Below the pieces are notes generated by a model. That model had not been told where the DNA came from. It ran no database searches and saw only the letters and a list, made by a program, of their open reading frames with translations. A program made the translations under genes and the position numbers. A DNA stretch of 64,000 bases from Symbiodinium natans (lineage: Eukaryota; Sar; Dinophyceae; Suessiales; Symbiodiniaceae), in contig CAJNDS010002293.1 of NCBI GenBank assembly GCA_905221605.1, forward strand, positions 103,501-167,500, written 5' to 3'. Positions 24,922-35,720 of this stretch are shown here, one piece after another (position 1 is the first letter of the stretch; every line of letters starts with the position of its first letter).

Positions 24922-25254
24922 TCAAAGCCGTGCTGCCTCCATCGTAGCTGCGCTAGCAGGGCCCACGGCAATGGGAGCACCAGCAAGGCACAAAGGAGCA
25001 TCACCTAGAGGCATGGAATGTCGACGGTTTAGGGTGTAAGCTTTCAGCACTGGTGCAATTCTCTGAACTTTTGCAGTTTTTCTCAATACGAGCTCCCAAA
25101 ATGGAACCATATAATTGGAGGAATTGCCTTTTGGTGGGGTGCAGAACAATCGGATGGGCTGCATTTGCCCAAGGCGGCGAACCCTGCATCCACCCACAGA
25201 GCTGTATGCCCCCGAATCCCTCGAAATTGTATGATAAGGGATAAGGGACCTCAA
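24922..25254 (-). CDS. Candidate coding stretch, up to 110 codons
   Basis: The frame contains QMQPIRLFCTPPKGNSSNYM and VPFWELVLRKTAKVQRIAPV, then LKAYTLNRRHS (partly encoded by a telomere-like heptamer) and an alanine-rich end. It may be one exon or exon plus intron. Family unknown. Confidence 0.5.
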   Translation of the reverse strand: MRSLIPYHTISRDSGAYSSVGGCRVRRLGQMQPIRLFCTPPKGNSSNYMVPFWELVLRKTAKVQRIAPVLKAYTLNRRHSMPLGDAPLCLAGAPIAVGPASAATMEAARL

Positions 25255-25464
25255 CCCCGAGCCCTACGCCCCAACGCCTTAAGCCCTAAACCCTAAGCCC
25301 TAAACCCTGAACTCTAAGCCCTAAACCCTGATGACATCGCTGGCAAGAACCGCTTCCAACGTGTGCGTCTGGTTCAGGTGGGACTCAAGCATAGCCAGGT
25401 TTACGGTTTCGAGTAGAAGGCTGGGTTCCTTGCACGTAAGTCTAAACCCCAAACCCGGACGCGA

Positions 25465-25640
25465 ACCTAGAACATAATTAATCGAAGACCAAGCACTCGA
25501 CGGTTCCGACAGATGTGGGACACAACGAGTGGTTTATAAATGGATCTAGGATGTAGGCGAACCTGGAAAATAACCAACCGAAGACCAAGCACTCGACGGT
25601 TCCGACAGATGTGGGACACAACGAGTGGGTTAGAGAATTT
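25465..25640. repeat. 96-bp tandem duplication
   Basis: CGAAGACCAAGCACTCGACG..GGGACACAACGAGTGG occurs at about 25483 and again at 25579. Confidence 0.9.
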
Positions 25641-26031
25641 AGATGTAGGATGTAGGGTTTAATTAGGCGGGCTTAAGGCCAGGAGCCGTAACAACTCTAA
25701 CCGGTGAATCCGCAACCATTGCTTCATCAATTAGTTGGTTTGTGTTGTAATCTTCATTGAATGCACAATTTCCTTTTGTAGTGGGGCCTCGGGGGGGCAG
25801 GGGTATTAAGCCCGAAACCCTAAACCCTAAACCCTAAACCCTAAAGGGTTTTTGGTTTGGGGCTTGGGGACTCGGTGCAGGAAGCTGAAGGCCTCAAAGG
25901 CTTCGGAATGCAGCTTCGAACTTACATATGGGTTTAGGGTTTTCGGGCCTAGTTTGGGGGTTTAGGGTTTGGGGCTTAGGGTTTAGGGCTTAGGGTAGGG
26001 GTTGGGGCTTAGGGTGGTTTAAGGGTTTTGG

Positions 26032-26176
26032 GGTATAGAACTCCCAGCCAACTACATCCCATGCTGAGTCCGGGTGCGTGGAAGCTGTACTCGCCGGAAG
26101 TTGGGCTGAGAGTGTACAGTAAAGGCAGCTCATGGAGCTCCTGGCAGTTTGCCCCAAGCTCCAAACTAAACCCTGC
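26032..26176 (-). CDS. Candidate exon, about 45 codons
   Basis: After CCTAG the frame reads AGFSLELGANCQELHELPLL and YTLSPTSGEYSFHAPGLSMG. Strongly protein-like. The downstream limit is uncertain. Family unknown. Confidence 0.55.
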
Positions 26177-26608
26177 CTAGGTCTGTTGCTCCACATGGCT
26201 TTCTTGGGCGCAATAGAGGGTGTACCATGTTGGAGCCCTAAACCCTAAACCCTACACCCGAAACCCTCAACTCCGCCCCCCTAACTTCGGCAGCACTGCT
26301 GTCTTCTCCAAAACCTGCAAAGACAGAATTCGGGCTTCTCAGGGTTAGGGTTGAGTTCCGAAAGTTTGCCGAAAGTCAGGCTCTTGGTATAATGGGTGTA
26401 GGGTTTTTAGCGTTTTAAGGGGTTTTAGGGTGTAGGGCCCCGAACTCCCAACACCAGTGTCCTCGACGCTCTGGGCAAAGTCGCCACCTCACAGCGCTAA
26501 ACCCCATACGCGAAAAAGCCCCTTAAGCCACCGCAGCCTAAATGCTCTTTGCCTGAAGCCCTGAGGCCCCTAAACTTGTTAGCCCAGTAATTCCGACCCC
26601 TATATTAT

Positions 26609-27120
26609 ATGCTCTTTGCCTTAAGCCCTGAGGCCCCTAGGTTATCAGGGGATTGGCCGATTGGGGCAGGCGTATGGTGTGCCTGGACCCGCCAAAGTAC
26701 ACACCCACAAAAATATATCGGCCCCCAAAACAAACAGCCGCTAGGACGGACGCTATTCATTTGCAGTGGTTTCTGTTTGACCAGGGCTTGTGGGTGTGGC
26801 GTCTGAGTAGTTTTGGTAGGGTTGAGTCGAACTGGTCTCCGCTCTTCGGTGTTTTAAAGGATGTCGATAGAATTGGGACAAGTGCCAGCGCCCGCTCCAG
26901 TTACATGTGTCTGGGAAGTTGTTATATTTTGATGCACCCACTCTGGATCAATTGCTGCACATACCTGAGATTCAGGGTTGCCTTGGCATGCATCTGGTGC
27001 AAGCTTTGCTGCTCTCCATCTACTCTTAATTACTCTCGTTTCCAGCCTTCCACCACGTGCTTTCCCAACATTCTGTCTGAGCTGCCCTGTGTAGGACTCT
27101 CTCTTCTAGGCACCAATGGT
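26609..27120 (+). CDS. Weak coding candidate
   Basis: A plus-strand frame is open (TDAIHLQWFLFDQGLWVWRL and on) before it runs into the CT repeat. The opposite strand is partly open. Could be non-coding. Confidence 0.25.
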
Positions 27121-27219
27121 CTCTCTCTCTCTCTCTCTCTCCCCGCTTTTTTTCTATCTCTCTCTCTCTCTCTCCTCTCTCTCTTCTCTCTCCCTCTCTC
27201 CCTCTCTCCTCTCTCTCTC

Positions 27220-27265
<46 letters not shown>

Positions 27266-27375
27266 TCCCTCTCGCCCTCTCCCTCTCCCTCTCCCTCTCC
27301 CTCTCCCTCTCCCTCTCCCTCTCCCTCTCCCTCTCCCTCTCCCTCTCCCTCTCCCTCTCCCTCTCTGTCTCTCGC
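27121..27375. repeat. CT / CTCTCC microsatellite
   Basis: (CT)n grading into about 16 copies of CTCTCC. The long frames across it are low-complexity artefacts. Confidence 0.98.
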
Positions 27376-27955
27376 TCCCACATAAAGTACACGACCTCCC
27401 CCCCCCGGCCCCTATCACCCCCTCCAATTCAGAACGAGGCCCAAATGAAGTTCTAACGGTTCGGGTTTAGGGTATAGCGTTTAGGGTTTAGGCTTTAGGG
27501 TTAGACTTGATTGATTGACCCTTCACCACAGGTGCAAGGTAGACATAAACTGAATCTTTAACCCCGCAGCCCTCACACTGAGACATCAAACTGAGGGCTG
27601 AAACAACTCAACCTAAAACCCCATCAACACGAAAAGGACGAAGGGTCTTTCAACAAAAACAACGAAAACCCCCCCCCCCCCCTAAACCCTAAACCCTAAT
27701 CAAACCCCAAACCCAAAACCCTTAAAACCCTAAACCCTAAAGCCCAAAATCCTAAACCCTAAAACCCTAAAACCATACAACAAAAAAACCCTAAACCCCC
27801 TAAACCCCACAAACCCCCATAAACCCCTAAACCCCCTAAACCTCCTAAACCCCCTAAAACCCCCTAACCCCCCCTAAAACCCCCTAAAATCCCCTAAAAC
27901 CACCGAAAACATCGTAAAACCCCCCAAAACCCCCCTAAACCCTAACCCTTTCTCC
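27376..27955. other. Degenerate CCCTAAA-derived region
   Basis: CCCTAAA, CCCCTAAA and CCCCCTAAAA variants (27665-27950). No gene seen. Confidence 0.7.
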
Positions 27956-27961
27956 AAGGCC

Positions 27962-29507
27962 AAGCCGCAGGGTTCACAGCGATCCTCCACGAGGCGGTGG
28001 CCCATTGGGCAGCAGCATCCCTGGAGAGGCAGAACCCGGGTTTAGGGTTTAGGGTTTAGGGTGTAGGGTTTAGGGTCTAGGGTTTAGGGTTTAGGGGTTG
28101 CGGGTGCATAGGGTTTAGAGCTAAAGACCCTAAAACCCACAATCCCTACCCCAAAACATACCTAAACCTGCTTCCCTTAACTGACAAAACGGGGAGGAGG
28201 AGGAGGATCTGTTCGGCCTGCAGGGATGAATGTTTTGCCTTCAGAGTGCAGATCGGGCCTGGTTCTTAGTAGGGAATGGGGGCACTAGGGATAGGGCTTG
28301 ATTGGGTTGATAGCACCCTTCTTCCCTCCCCTGGGGCTTAGGGTGCAGGGTTAGGGTTTAGGGTTTGCCTGGGGCTTAAAAGTTTAGCGTTTAGGGGTCA
28401 GGTTAAAGCATACATTCCATAGGTCAGGTTGCAGGGCCACCAGCAGCAACGGTCCACCCCGAAAAGATCTGAATTCGGTGATCACTTCGACTCTTTCCGG
28501 CTTTCAGGCAATTTCCCTAAGGTTCCAGGACTTTGGGGCCCAAGTATCTAAAAACAAGTTGCATGGGCCCGTAGGGTCAGGTTTACATACCTCGTGAGCA
28601 TTTCAATCCGTGTCCTCCGGTTCGGGGTTTGGGGCCTGGGGTTTTGGATTTGGGTTTAGTGCCTGGGGATGTGTTAGGATTTTTGGCTTCAGGCTTCGGA
28701 AAGGTCATGACAGACATGATCCTGGGCAAGGCGTTTTCATGCCCTAAACCCTAAACCCTAAACCCTAAACCCTAAACCCTAAACCCTAAACCCTAAACCC
28801 TAAACCCTTTGGGGTTGTAGTCTTGACCCGGGTCTGCCAGATGCGGCCCTGGCTCGCCCGAAAGCTTGGGCGGGCAGGCGACGAAGCCGTTATGCTCGCA
28901 ACTGGGCAGCAGGTCGCTTTGCATCTCAGGCGGGGGCTTAGGGTTTTCAGGGTTCAGGGTTCAGGGTTCGTTTAGGGTTTAGGGTTTAGGCTTTAGGGTT
29001 TAGTGTTTAGGGTTTAGGGCGGGGCCCTCTGCCTCTCTGGGGTGGAAGCTGCGGCACTTTCTGGAGAAGCCAGCGTGCCTCATCTGAGAGTGTTAGAAAT
29101 GGCCCGGAGGACTCACCGAACAATCTTGGGGGGTCCCTTCGTATGGGCCCTTAAAAGGCTACCCCTTATATACCCCTAATATCCCCTGCACAACCCAAGG
29201 GCCCATGCGTCAGAACCCTCTTAAGGGACCGTGTAAGTACCCTTAGATACTTCTGGCAAAGGGTTCCTATATGGCAGCTTTAGGGCCCCCAGGTATGAAA
29301 CACATATGAACCCCTCAGAAACACATCCCCCACACGCAACAATTTATCTAAACCCTAACCCCTAAACCCTAAACCCTAAACCCTAAACCCTAAACCCTAA
29401 ACCCTAAACCCTAGAGAGCTGCCCACCTGCCTCGTCCACCAGGAGGACGAAGATGGGATGGACTGGCGGCCGTCGCACTCGCGTAGGCCGGCAGGTATCT
29501 GGTGGAC
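27962..29507 (+). CDS. Cluster of six candidate exons separated by telomere-like introns
   Basis: Plus-strand open segments: about 27962-28038 (AAGFTAILHEAVAHWAAASL), 28195-28265 (RRICSACRDECFAFRVQIGP, with CSAC), 28436-28508 (GHQQQRSTPKRSEFGDHFDS, between GTTGCAG and TTTCAG|GC), 28817-28932 (TRVCQMRPWLARKLGRAGDE and on), 29025-29088 (PSASLGWKLRHFLEKPACLI) and 29425-29507 (LPTCLVHQEDEDGMDWRPSH, ending GCAG|GTATCT). All fall in the non-repeat gaps. Several gaps are also open on the minus strand, so strand is probable, not certain, and exact joins are unproven. Function unknown. Confidence 0.4.
28742..28808. repeat. Telomere-like tract, 9 CCCTAAA units
   Basis: Perfect array inside the 28-29.5 kb exon cluster. 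Similar tracts lie at 28022-28100, 29345-29413 and 29533-29585. Confidence 0.95.
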
Positions 29508-29605
29508 CAGCACTTCCTTGCAGCGGAGCATGGGTTTAGGGTTTAGGGTTTAGGGTTTGGGGTTTAGGGTTTAGGGTTCAGGGTTAGAGCCCTACACAAA
29601 CCCCT

Positions 29606-29797
29606 TCATTGGGGGAAGACTCCTGCACCCCATGCAACACCGGAAGGTCTGGAAGGATTCCAGCGCTTATGCCGTCCAGTCCCTGTCAGAATAGAAGGCT
29701 GATGTGCAGCTATTCTGTGTGACTGCCCACACCAGTTCCAACAAAAATGAGGGCTTAGGGCCTCGGGCCGTAAAGAGCATGTTGCGTACTTCTCCAT
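29606..29797. other. Ambiguous open segment
   Basis: Open on both strands (plus reads EDSCTPCNTGRSGRIPALMP). Possibly an exon; strand undecided. Confidence 0.3.
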
Positions 29798-29883
29798 TCA
29801 CTTAGGAGTAACATGGTTCGACTCGATCACTCTCAGTAAGCAGAAGAAACAACAAAGCTAAACGCCGTTTGCTGGCTACGTAA

Positions 29884-29987
29884 CCCTAGGACCCATGTAC
29901 CAAATGGAGAACACCTGGGTCTTACAGTACTTCCTACGAAGGAACTGTGGGGCCCACATATATACAGTGGAGGTACATGGGACCCTG
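29884..29987. mobile_element. Family B element, full-length without telomere-like core
   Basis: CCCTAGGACCCATGTACCAA at the left and GAGGTACATGGGACCCTGAAG at the right, about 104 bp. Confidence 0.75.
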
Positions 29988-30221
29988 AAGAATGTCGGGC
30001 AGGGTTTCGGGTGTACGGTTCTAGTTAAGGGTTTAAGGGTTTAAGGGTTTAAAAGGTTTGAAGGTTTGCGCTTTTAGGGGTTTAGGGTTTTAGGGTTTAG
30101 GGCTAGTAAGACTATCACGTCCCGGAGGCATCCATCGCCCGATGGTAGTTTGCGCGTGTACCCGACCACCAGTCGAAATGGGAGGTGCCAGTGACAAGAA
30201 GTCGGCGCCTTAGCTTTCTAG

Positions 30222-30310
30222 GGTTTAGGGTTTAGGGTTTTAGGGTTTTAGGGTTTTAGGGTTTAGGGTTTAGGGTTTAGGGTTTAGGGTTTAGGGTTTC
30301 AGGTTTCAGG
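30222..30310. repeat. Telomere-like tract
   Basis: TTTAGGG with three TTTTAGGG variants. Confidence 0.95.
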
Positions 30311-30495
30311 GCTTCGGGTCTGGCAAACTAGGGTTACAAGCGCCCGAGTTCTTCGCCACCACTGGAACCCGGAAGCCTAAACCCTAACCCACCTCCCCCA
30401 TTTTTCCCGCCCCCTCTTCCCAATAGATCTGCACAAGTGACTCGGCAAAGGGCGCAGACCCCGATTGCACCTGGGCAGGGATCCGGCGGGGGAGC

Positions 30496-30729
30496 TCACC
30501 GCTTCCTACCCCTACAAGCACCCAGAATCAGACCCCCCAAAAGGAGCTTTTGCGCACTCTCAATGCTATAAACCCTAAACGCTAGCAAAACACAACAGGA
30601 ACACAAGGCAACTTCAACCCAGGCAAACTTGAAGCAGCGTTCAAACAGAAGAGGCCGAGGTTGGTACCAGCACCAGACCAGAACACGAGAGATGGAAAGC
30701 CAGCCTCTGACACTCGACACCTTGGCCAT
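30496..30729 (-). CDS. Weak candidate exon with hydrophobic segment
   Basis: ATG at 30727-30729 opens MAKVSSVRGWLSISRVLVWC and VEVALCSCCVLLAF. The tail runs into TTTAGGG-derived sequence. It may be a first exon; evidence is limited. Confidence 0.3.
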   Translation of the reverse strand: MAKVSSVRGWLSISRVLVWCWYQPRPLLFERCFKFAWVEVALCSCCVLLAFRVYSIESAQKLLLGGLILGACRGRKR

Positions 30730-31775
30730 AAACCCTAAACCATAAACCCTAAACCATAAACCCTAAACCCTAACCCCTAAACCCTAAACCCTAAACCCGG
30801 AAGCTGTAAAGGCCGAACATGCCAATCCTCGCCCCCCGCCCTCCCTCCCCCCTCCCTCCCCTCCCTCCCCATCCTCCTCCCCAGCCCCCCAGCTCTGCTG
30901 ACAAACGATGCAAAACATCGATTAACCCTAAACCCTAAACCCTAAACCCTAAACCCTAAACCCTAAACCCTAAACCCTAAACCCTAAACCCTAAACCCTA
31001 AACCCTCAGGGGGTGACGTACCTACAGGCTTAGGGTTCAGGCTTCAGGGACCCTGCACCGAAATAGAAAATCCTTGGGTCTGAACGTATACCTTCTACAA
31101 AGGGTTTAGGGTTTAGGGTTTAGGGTTTAGGGTTTAGGGTTGCGAGGTACATGGACCCTTAGGCAAATAGGACAATTGCAACAGGAATAGAAACTCTCCC
31201 CGGACGAAGTCCAAGACCTAGAACTGTAAATCCAAATCCGGGCCGATACCATGCTGAAGGATGATATGTGGAGGTTTAGGGTTTAGGGTTTAGGGTTAGG
31301 GTTTAGGGTTGAGGGCTTAGAGAAACTAACGAAAAAGAGGTCAGTCATGGGCAAAGGTCATCCCAATTGCCAAGGACAAAGTGCTCCGTGCGCCCTCCCT
31401 AGACCCTGAACCTTAAACCCCAAGCTTCCCTAAACACCAGCACCAAACCCTGAAACTGCGGATCCCGAAAGCCTACGCCCCCAAACTGAAGCCCTACACC
31501 CGAAAAACCCCAAACCCCCTCAAACGCCCAAACCCTGAAACCCTGAAACCCCGAAACCCGGACACCCCCTGACCCCAACCCTAAACCCTAAACCCTAAAC
31601 CCTAAACCCTAAACCCTAAACTCTAAACCCTAAACCCTAAATCCCTAAATCCCTAAACCTCGTCCAAGCACCGCCCAGGCCAGGGGCCGAGCACGGTGGG
31701 CAGAATGAAGGGCCTCCCAGGTTTAGGGTTTAGGGTTTAGGGTTTAGGGTTTAGGGTTTAAGGTTTAAGGTTTAG
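30727..31775. repeat. Telomere-like tracts and one composite family B element
   Basis: CCCTAAA arrays at 30727-30800, 30923-31008 (12 units) and 31577-31665; TTTAGGG at 31718-31775. Family B at about 31049-31162 has a TTTAGGG core (31100-31142) between its two ends. No clear exon except a short open segment at 31660-31722 (SKHRPGQGPSTVGRMKGLP, ending CCCAG|GTTTAG). Confidence 0.8.
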
Positions 31776-31919
31776 GGTTAGGGTTTACGATTGGCAGGGC
31801 CAGGACATTTCTAGTTTAGAAGGGGTTCGAGCAATTGGCCAAAAAAACCTTCCCGCCCAGAGGGTCCCATTACATTACGAAAATATGAATTCTATTTTTT
31901 TCGTGCGCAGCTTTCCTAA

Positions 31920-32345
31920 ACCCTCGCTTCACACCCACTTGTTCCAGAAGCTCTCCAAAGCTCCCAAAAGAAATGCAATAAGAAGACGAACAAACAAAAG
32001 ACATTGACATCCCTGAGCCTTTAACATTCGACCCCAGAATTCTTTTGGGACCCCGGGGACACTCCCAGATGCTCCAGGAGCCCCCCCCAAGGCACGCAAA
32101 AGAAATACAACGGACAAAAAACTGAGATTCCTGAACCCGTAACATTAGACCCCAGCAGAATTTCTGGGACCCCGGGGCGGCTCCCAGAAGCTCAAGGAGG
32201 CCCCCAGAAGCTCCCCAAGGCACCCAAAAGAAACAAAACAATGAAAAGACCAGAAAAAATGAAGAAAAACAAAACAATGAGATTCCTGAACCCTTAACAT
32301 TAAATCCCAGAAGATTTTTTGGGACCCCGGGAAGGCTCCCCACCC
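31920..32345. repeat. Three diverged tandem copies of a 115-155 bp unit
   Basis: ACATT(C/A)(G/A)A(C/T)CCCAG recurs at about 32027, 32142 and 32297, each followed by TTTTGGGACCCCGGG-type text. The long minus-strand frame across it reflects the tandem structure. Confidence 0.85.
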
Positions 32346-32373
32346 CACCCTCGCACCAAACCCATTTGACCCA

Positions 32374-32655
32374 GTTGCCTAAATCGACGTTTTAAATCGA
32401 CGAAGGATTTGCGTACATCGACGAAGAACTTGCCTAAATCGACGAAAAACTTGCCTAAATCGAGGAATAACATGCCTAAATCGACGAAGGATTTGCCTAA
32501 ATCGAGGAAGGATTTACCTAAATCGGCGAAGGACTTGCCTAAATCGACGAAGAACTTGCCTAAATCGACGAAGGATTTGCCAAAAATCGACGAAGGATTT
32601 GCCTAAATCGACGAAGGATTTGCCTAAATCGACGAAGGTTTTGCCTAAAACGACG
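32374..32655. repeat. 21-bp tandem repeat, about 13 copies
   Basis: Unit TTGCCTAAATCGACGAAGGAT with small variants. Being a multiple of three, it stays open and would encode repeated PKSTKDL; no evidence of real coding. Confidence 0.95.
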
Positions 32656-32713
32656 AATTTACATATGTTTAAAAAGAAAAAAAAATATATATATATATAT
32701 GTAGAGAGAGAGA

Positions 32714-33360
32714 GGGTTTAGGGTTTAGGGTTTGGGGTTTAGGGTTTAGGGTTTAGGGTCTAGGGTCTAGGGTTTAGGGTTTAGGGTTTACGGTTTGAGT
32801 TTGGGCTTGAGGGGTGTCCGGGTTTGAGGGCTTCAGGGTTTGGGTGTTTGAGGTTTAGTTTAGGGGAGCAAGTATGATGTAATGGGTTTGAGATGTTTGT
32901 TTTTCGGGCTTAGGGCGTATGCCTAAACCCTAAACCCTAAACCCTAAACCCTAGAGCCTAAACCCTAAACCAGGGCTTTTTGAGGCCTGGGGTCGTGGTT
33001 TTGATTCTCCATGGCAGGTTTCGGGCCTATAGGTTTGGCCTTTGGGTTTGTAGCCCCAAGGGTGCATGTACCGAAACAGGGAATACTTGGGGTTTAGGGT
33101 TTAGGGTTTAGGGTTCAGGGCCGTAAAGTACTGCCTATGTAAAGACTTTGGGGCCCAAGCTATAACAATAAGGGACATGGACCCTCAGGGTCTTAGGGTA
33201 GAGTTTAGGGTCGAGGGTTCAGGGTGCAGGTTGGGGGGCAGAGGGGAGCGGGGGGGGGGGGGGTTGTGTCGCGGTAGTGCAGGAATCCCAAACCCTAAAC
33301 CTCAACCACTAAACCCTAAACCCTAAACCCTAGACCCTAAACCCTAAACCCTAAACCCGA
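32714..33360. repeat. Telomere-like tracts and composite family B element
   Basis: TTTAGGG at 32714-32790; CCCTAAA at 32925-32965 and 33310-33356. Family B at about 33056-33190 (AAGGGTGCATGTACCGAAAC left, GGGACATGGACCCTCAGGG right) has TTTAGGG units at 33092-33119. Confidence 0.8.
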
Positions 33361-33470
33361 TAACATCGCGTTTGCACACTGGCCCGGCCTTTGCGGAAGA
33401 AGCTGGGAGGAGAGGTGCGGCGTAGACGCATCTTGGCTGAGGTGGAGGGAGCCCATATGTCTTCGTCAAT
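33357..33470 (-). CDS. Candidate exon, basic
   Basis: The frame HIDEDIWAPSTSAKMRLRRT, SPPSFFRKGRASVQTRCY ends at ATCGG|GTTTAG, the donor made by the flanking telomere-like tract. Another minus frame is open too. Family unknown. Confidence 0.5.
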
Positions 33471-33474
33471 GTGA

Positions 33475-33636
33475 GGCTTAGGGTTTAGGGTTTAGGGATC
33501 GGGTTTAGGGTTTAGGGTTTAGGGTTTAGGGTTTAGGGTTTAGGGTTTAGGGTTTAGGGTTTAGGGTTTAGGGTTTAGGGTTTAGGGTTTAGGGTTTAGG
33601 GTTTAGGGTTTAGGGTTTAGGGTTTAGGGTTTAGGA
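33475..33636. repeat. Long telomere-like tract, about 22 TTTAGGG units
   Basis: Two units, a GGGATCGGG interruption, then an uninterrupted run of about 19 units. Confidence 0.97.
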
Positions 33637-33739
33637 ATATCCGGGTAGCTACCTGCAAGTCGCGAGACACGCCCTCTGAGCAGGTCGGGAGAGAGTACGT
33701 GACCGAACAAAGCTCGGTCACGAGGATCCTCACCTTAAG

Positions 33740-34015
33740 CGTTCCATGCACCTAAACAGGGAACACTTAGGGTTTTAGGGTTTCGGGTTTAGGGCCTTAA
33801 AGTGTATCCTATATGAAGGTTTACGGAAAATAGGGGGCACCTTACCGGGGTCCTTCTTCTAAGGGGATCCTGCTCTTTTGGGTCTATTTCGGGGTCCCCC
33901 TGATCTCGTGAACCCCCATATAGGGACTTTGGGGCCCCAGTATATAGGTTTAGGGTTTAGGGTTTAGGGTTTAGGGTTTAGGGTTGAGGGTTTAGGGTTT
34001 AGGGTTTAGGGTTAT
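33740..34015. repeat. Split family B element with two telomere-like insertions
   Basis: The left end CGTTCCATGCACCTAAACAG and the right-half sequence CTTTGGGGCCCCAGTATATA each carry TTTAGGG runs (about 33760-33795 and 33950-34014). Confidence 0.6.
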
Positions 34016-34293
34016 AGACCTTTGGGGTAGGTATTGGATGGACCTTCACGGTAAGTATTGGTTTGTAAGGACTTTTGCAAGAGCTAAGCTTAGCCAGGCT
34101 ATTTGTATAGGTCAGCAGCCCCCGTTTCCAGAATTGTATGGTAAGTCGGGCTAAACCACATGCAGACCCTGAACAGTAACCTACAAAAAGCTCTGCTTCT
34201 GCGGTGCTGCTTCGGTGGGGCTTCTCGGGTTACGATTTCAAGGGAATGTTAGGGTTAGAAGTTTTATAACCACATAAACCCTCTGGCACTATG

Positions 34294-34406
34294 CTTGGTA
34301 GCCCAGTAACCATATTATAGAAAGAGCACCCTTTTTGGGGTTGGTTACTTTATAAGGGAACCTTGAACCCCCAAAAAAGGGAAAAGGGTACCACTGGGCC
34401 ACCAAG
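34294..34406. mobile_element. Family A element without telomere-like core
   Basis: 113 bp with ends CTTGGTAGCCCAGTAACC and GGTACCACTGGGCCACCAAG, flanked by TATG on both sides (34290-34293 and 34407-34410). It shows what family A looks like without the insert present at 7526-7665. Confidence 0.85.
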
Positions 34407-35500
34407 TATGGTAGACCTGCCGAGGTGCGTAATCGAACATTTGTTGCCGCCGCTTCCGTGGCCCCCGCCTCCCCCGCCGCCGCCGCCCCCGCCCGCGCCA
34501 CTGAGGCGTCGACTGGGGATCCTGGGTTGGGTGGATTTCATAAGCTACAGATTGTTTAGGGTTTAGGGTTTAGGGTTTAGGGTTTAGGGTTTCGGGTTTC
34601 GGGTTTCGGGTTTACAGGTCTACTATTTGCTTAAGAACCCCCACCCCCAAAAACTAAAAGCAAATAACATGTCTTCCTCGTAAGGGAGTAGTATAGGGAT
34701 GTCCTCCCTTCCACCTCCTTGCTGTTCCTTATGATGATTGCAAAGCAACCCTAAGGGTCCATTAGGTTTTGGGTTTAGGGTTTAGGGTTTAGGGTTTCTT
34801 ACATCGGGACTTTGGGACCCAAGTAAATCATATTGAGGTGCATGGCCCCCTAAGGAATCAGGGTTTAGGGGGTTTAGTGTTCGCCAATACCGGTTTAGCC
34901 TCAAGGGCTTATAGGGTTTACGCACATAGCGTACATACACCAGAAAAAAAGAGGTTTGATGTAGAAAATTAAATGCTGACAGAAATATGAATAACTAAGT
35001 ATATAAAAAACATATATGAAATGTGCCGATATGTAGGGTCCTGAACAACAAGCACCCGCAACCACAGCCCATGAACAAAAACCTAAACACAAAGCCCCTA
35101 AACCATCCTAAGTCTCTAAAAAACCCCATCCCTTGAAGAAATCCTCGAGACCCTGTGGACCCTGAAAACCCTAAACCCCAAGGCACTGGCTCTTTCATGG
35201 CCCTGGGGCGAAGAGGTTACAAGTTTTTGGCCGGGGTTTCCTGCAAGGATGGGGCCCTTAGTCTATACTCCCCAACAAAATACGATCCTTGGTCTATACT
35301 CCCCTTAGAACCTTAGTAAAAACACGATGATTTTTTAATATCCTCTTGGGTTTATATACAAACCAAAACAGAACATAATTTTTCAAGGGGGATATAGTGG
35401 TAGGAGCACGGCTCTTCAAACGCGAGGCGTGATTCGAGGAGGCCCCCCTCGACCCCTAAAGCCTAAACTGCAAACCATTGGGTGGAAAGGGCTCTGAGTT
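34407..35500. other. Non-coding stretch
   Basis: CCG-rich run at 34440-34505, TTTAGGG/TTTCGGG at 34555-34615, family B copy with a TTTAGGG core at about 34751-34860, then AT-rich unique sequence. No convincing gene. Confidence 0.5.
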
Positions 35501-35502
35501 CT

Positions 35503-35574
35503 GACTGAGTGGCCCTAAACCCTAAACCCTAAACCCTAAACCCTAAACCCTAAACCCTAAACCGATTGAGTGGC
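35503..35574. repeat. Telomere-repeat insertion with 11-bp target duplication
   Basis: GACTGAGTGGC (35503-35513), 50 bp of CCTAAAC units, then GATTGAGTGGC (35564-35574). Confidence 0.85.
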
Positions 35575-35637
35575 AGGTCTGTGAGGAAGCCCAAGCGGTG
35601 GAGGCCCTCCTGGGAGTCCGACAGGGCGCGTTTATGT
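35575..35637 (-). CDS. Candidate exon next to the telomere-repeat insertion
   Basis: The frame RALSDSQEGLHRLGFLTDL enters the insertion from the right. Splicing GC..TTTAG would continue ATQSELRALSTQWFAV then a stop. The join is inference. Confidence 0.45.
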
Positions 35638-35639
35638 CC

Positions 35640-35688
35640 CTAAACCCTAAACCCTAAACCCTAAACCCTCAACCCTAAACCCCAAAAC

Positions 35689-35720
<32 letters not shown>

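Noticed and set aside
27026-27456. Long Ser/Leu-rich (plus) and Arg/Glu/Gly-rich (minus) frames
   Set aside because: Direct translation of the CT and CTCTCC repeats.
28815-28932. Minus-strand exon reading PEMQSDLLPSCEHNGFVACP
   Set aside because: The plus-strand frame of the same segment, and of its neighbours, is at least as protein-like with acceptable splice sites, so I listed plus. Minus is not excluded.
31870-32343. 157-codon minus-strand hydrophobic frame
   Set aside because: Follows from three tandem copies of a repeat unit; no independent coding evidence.
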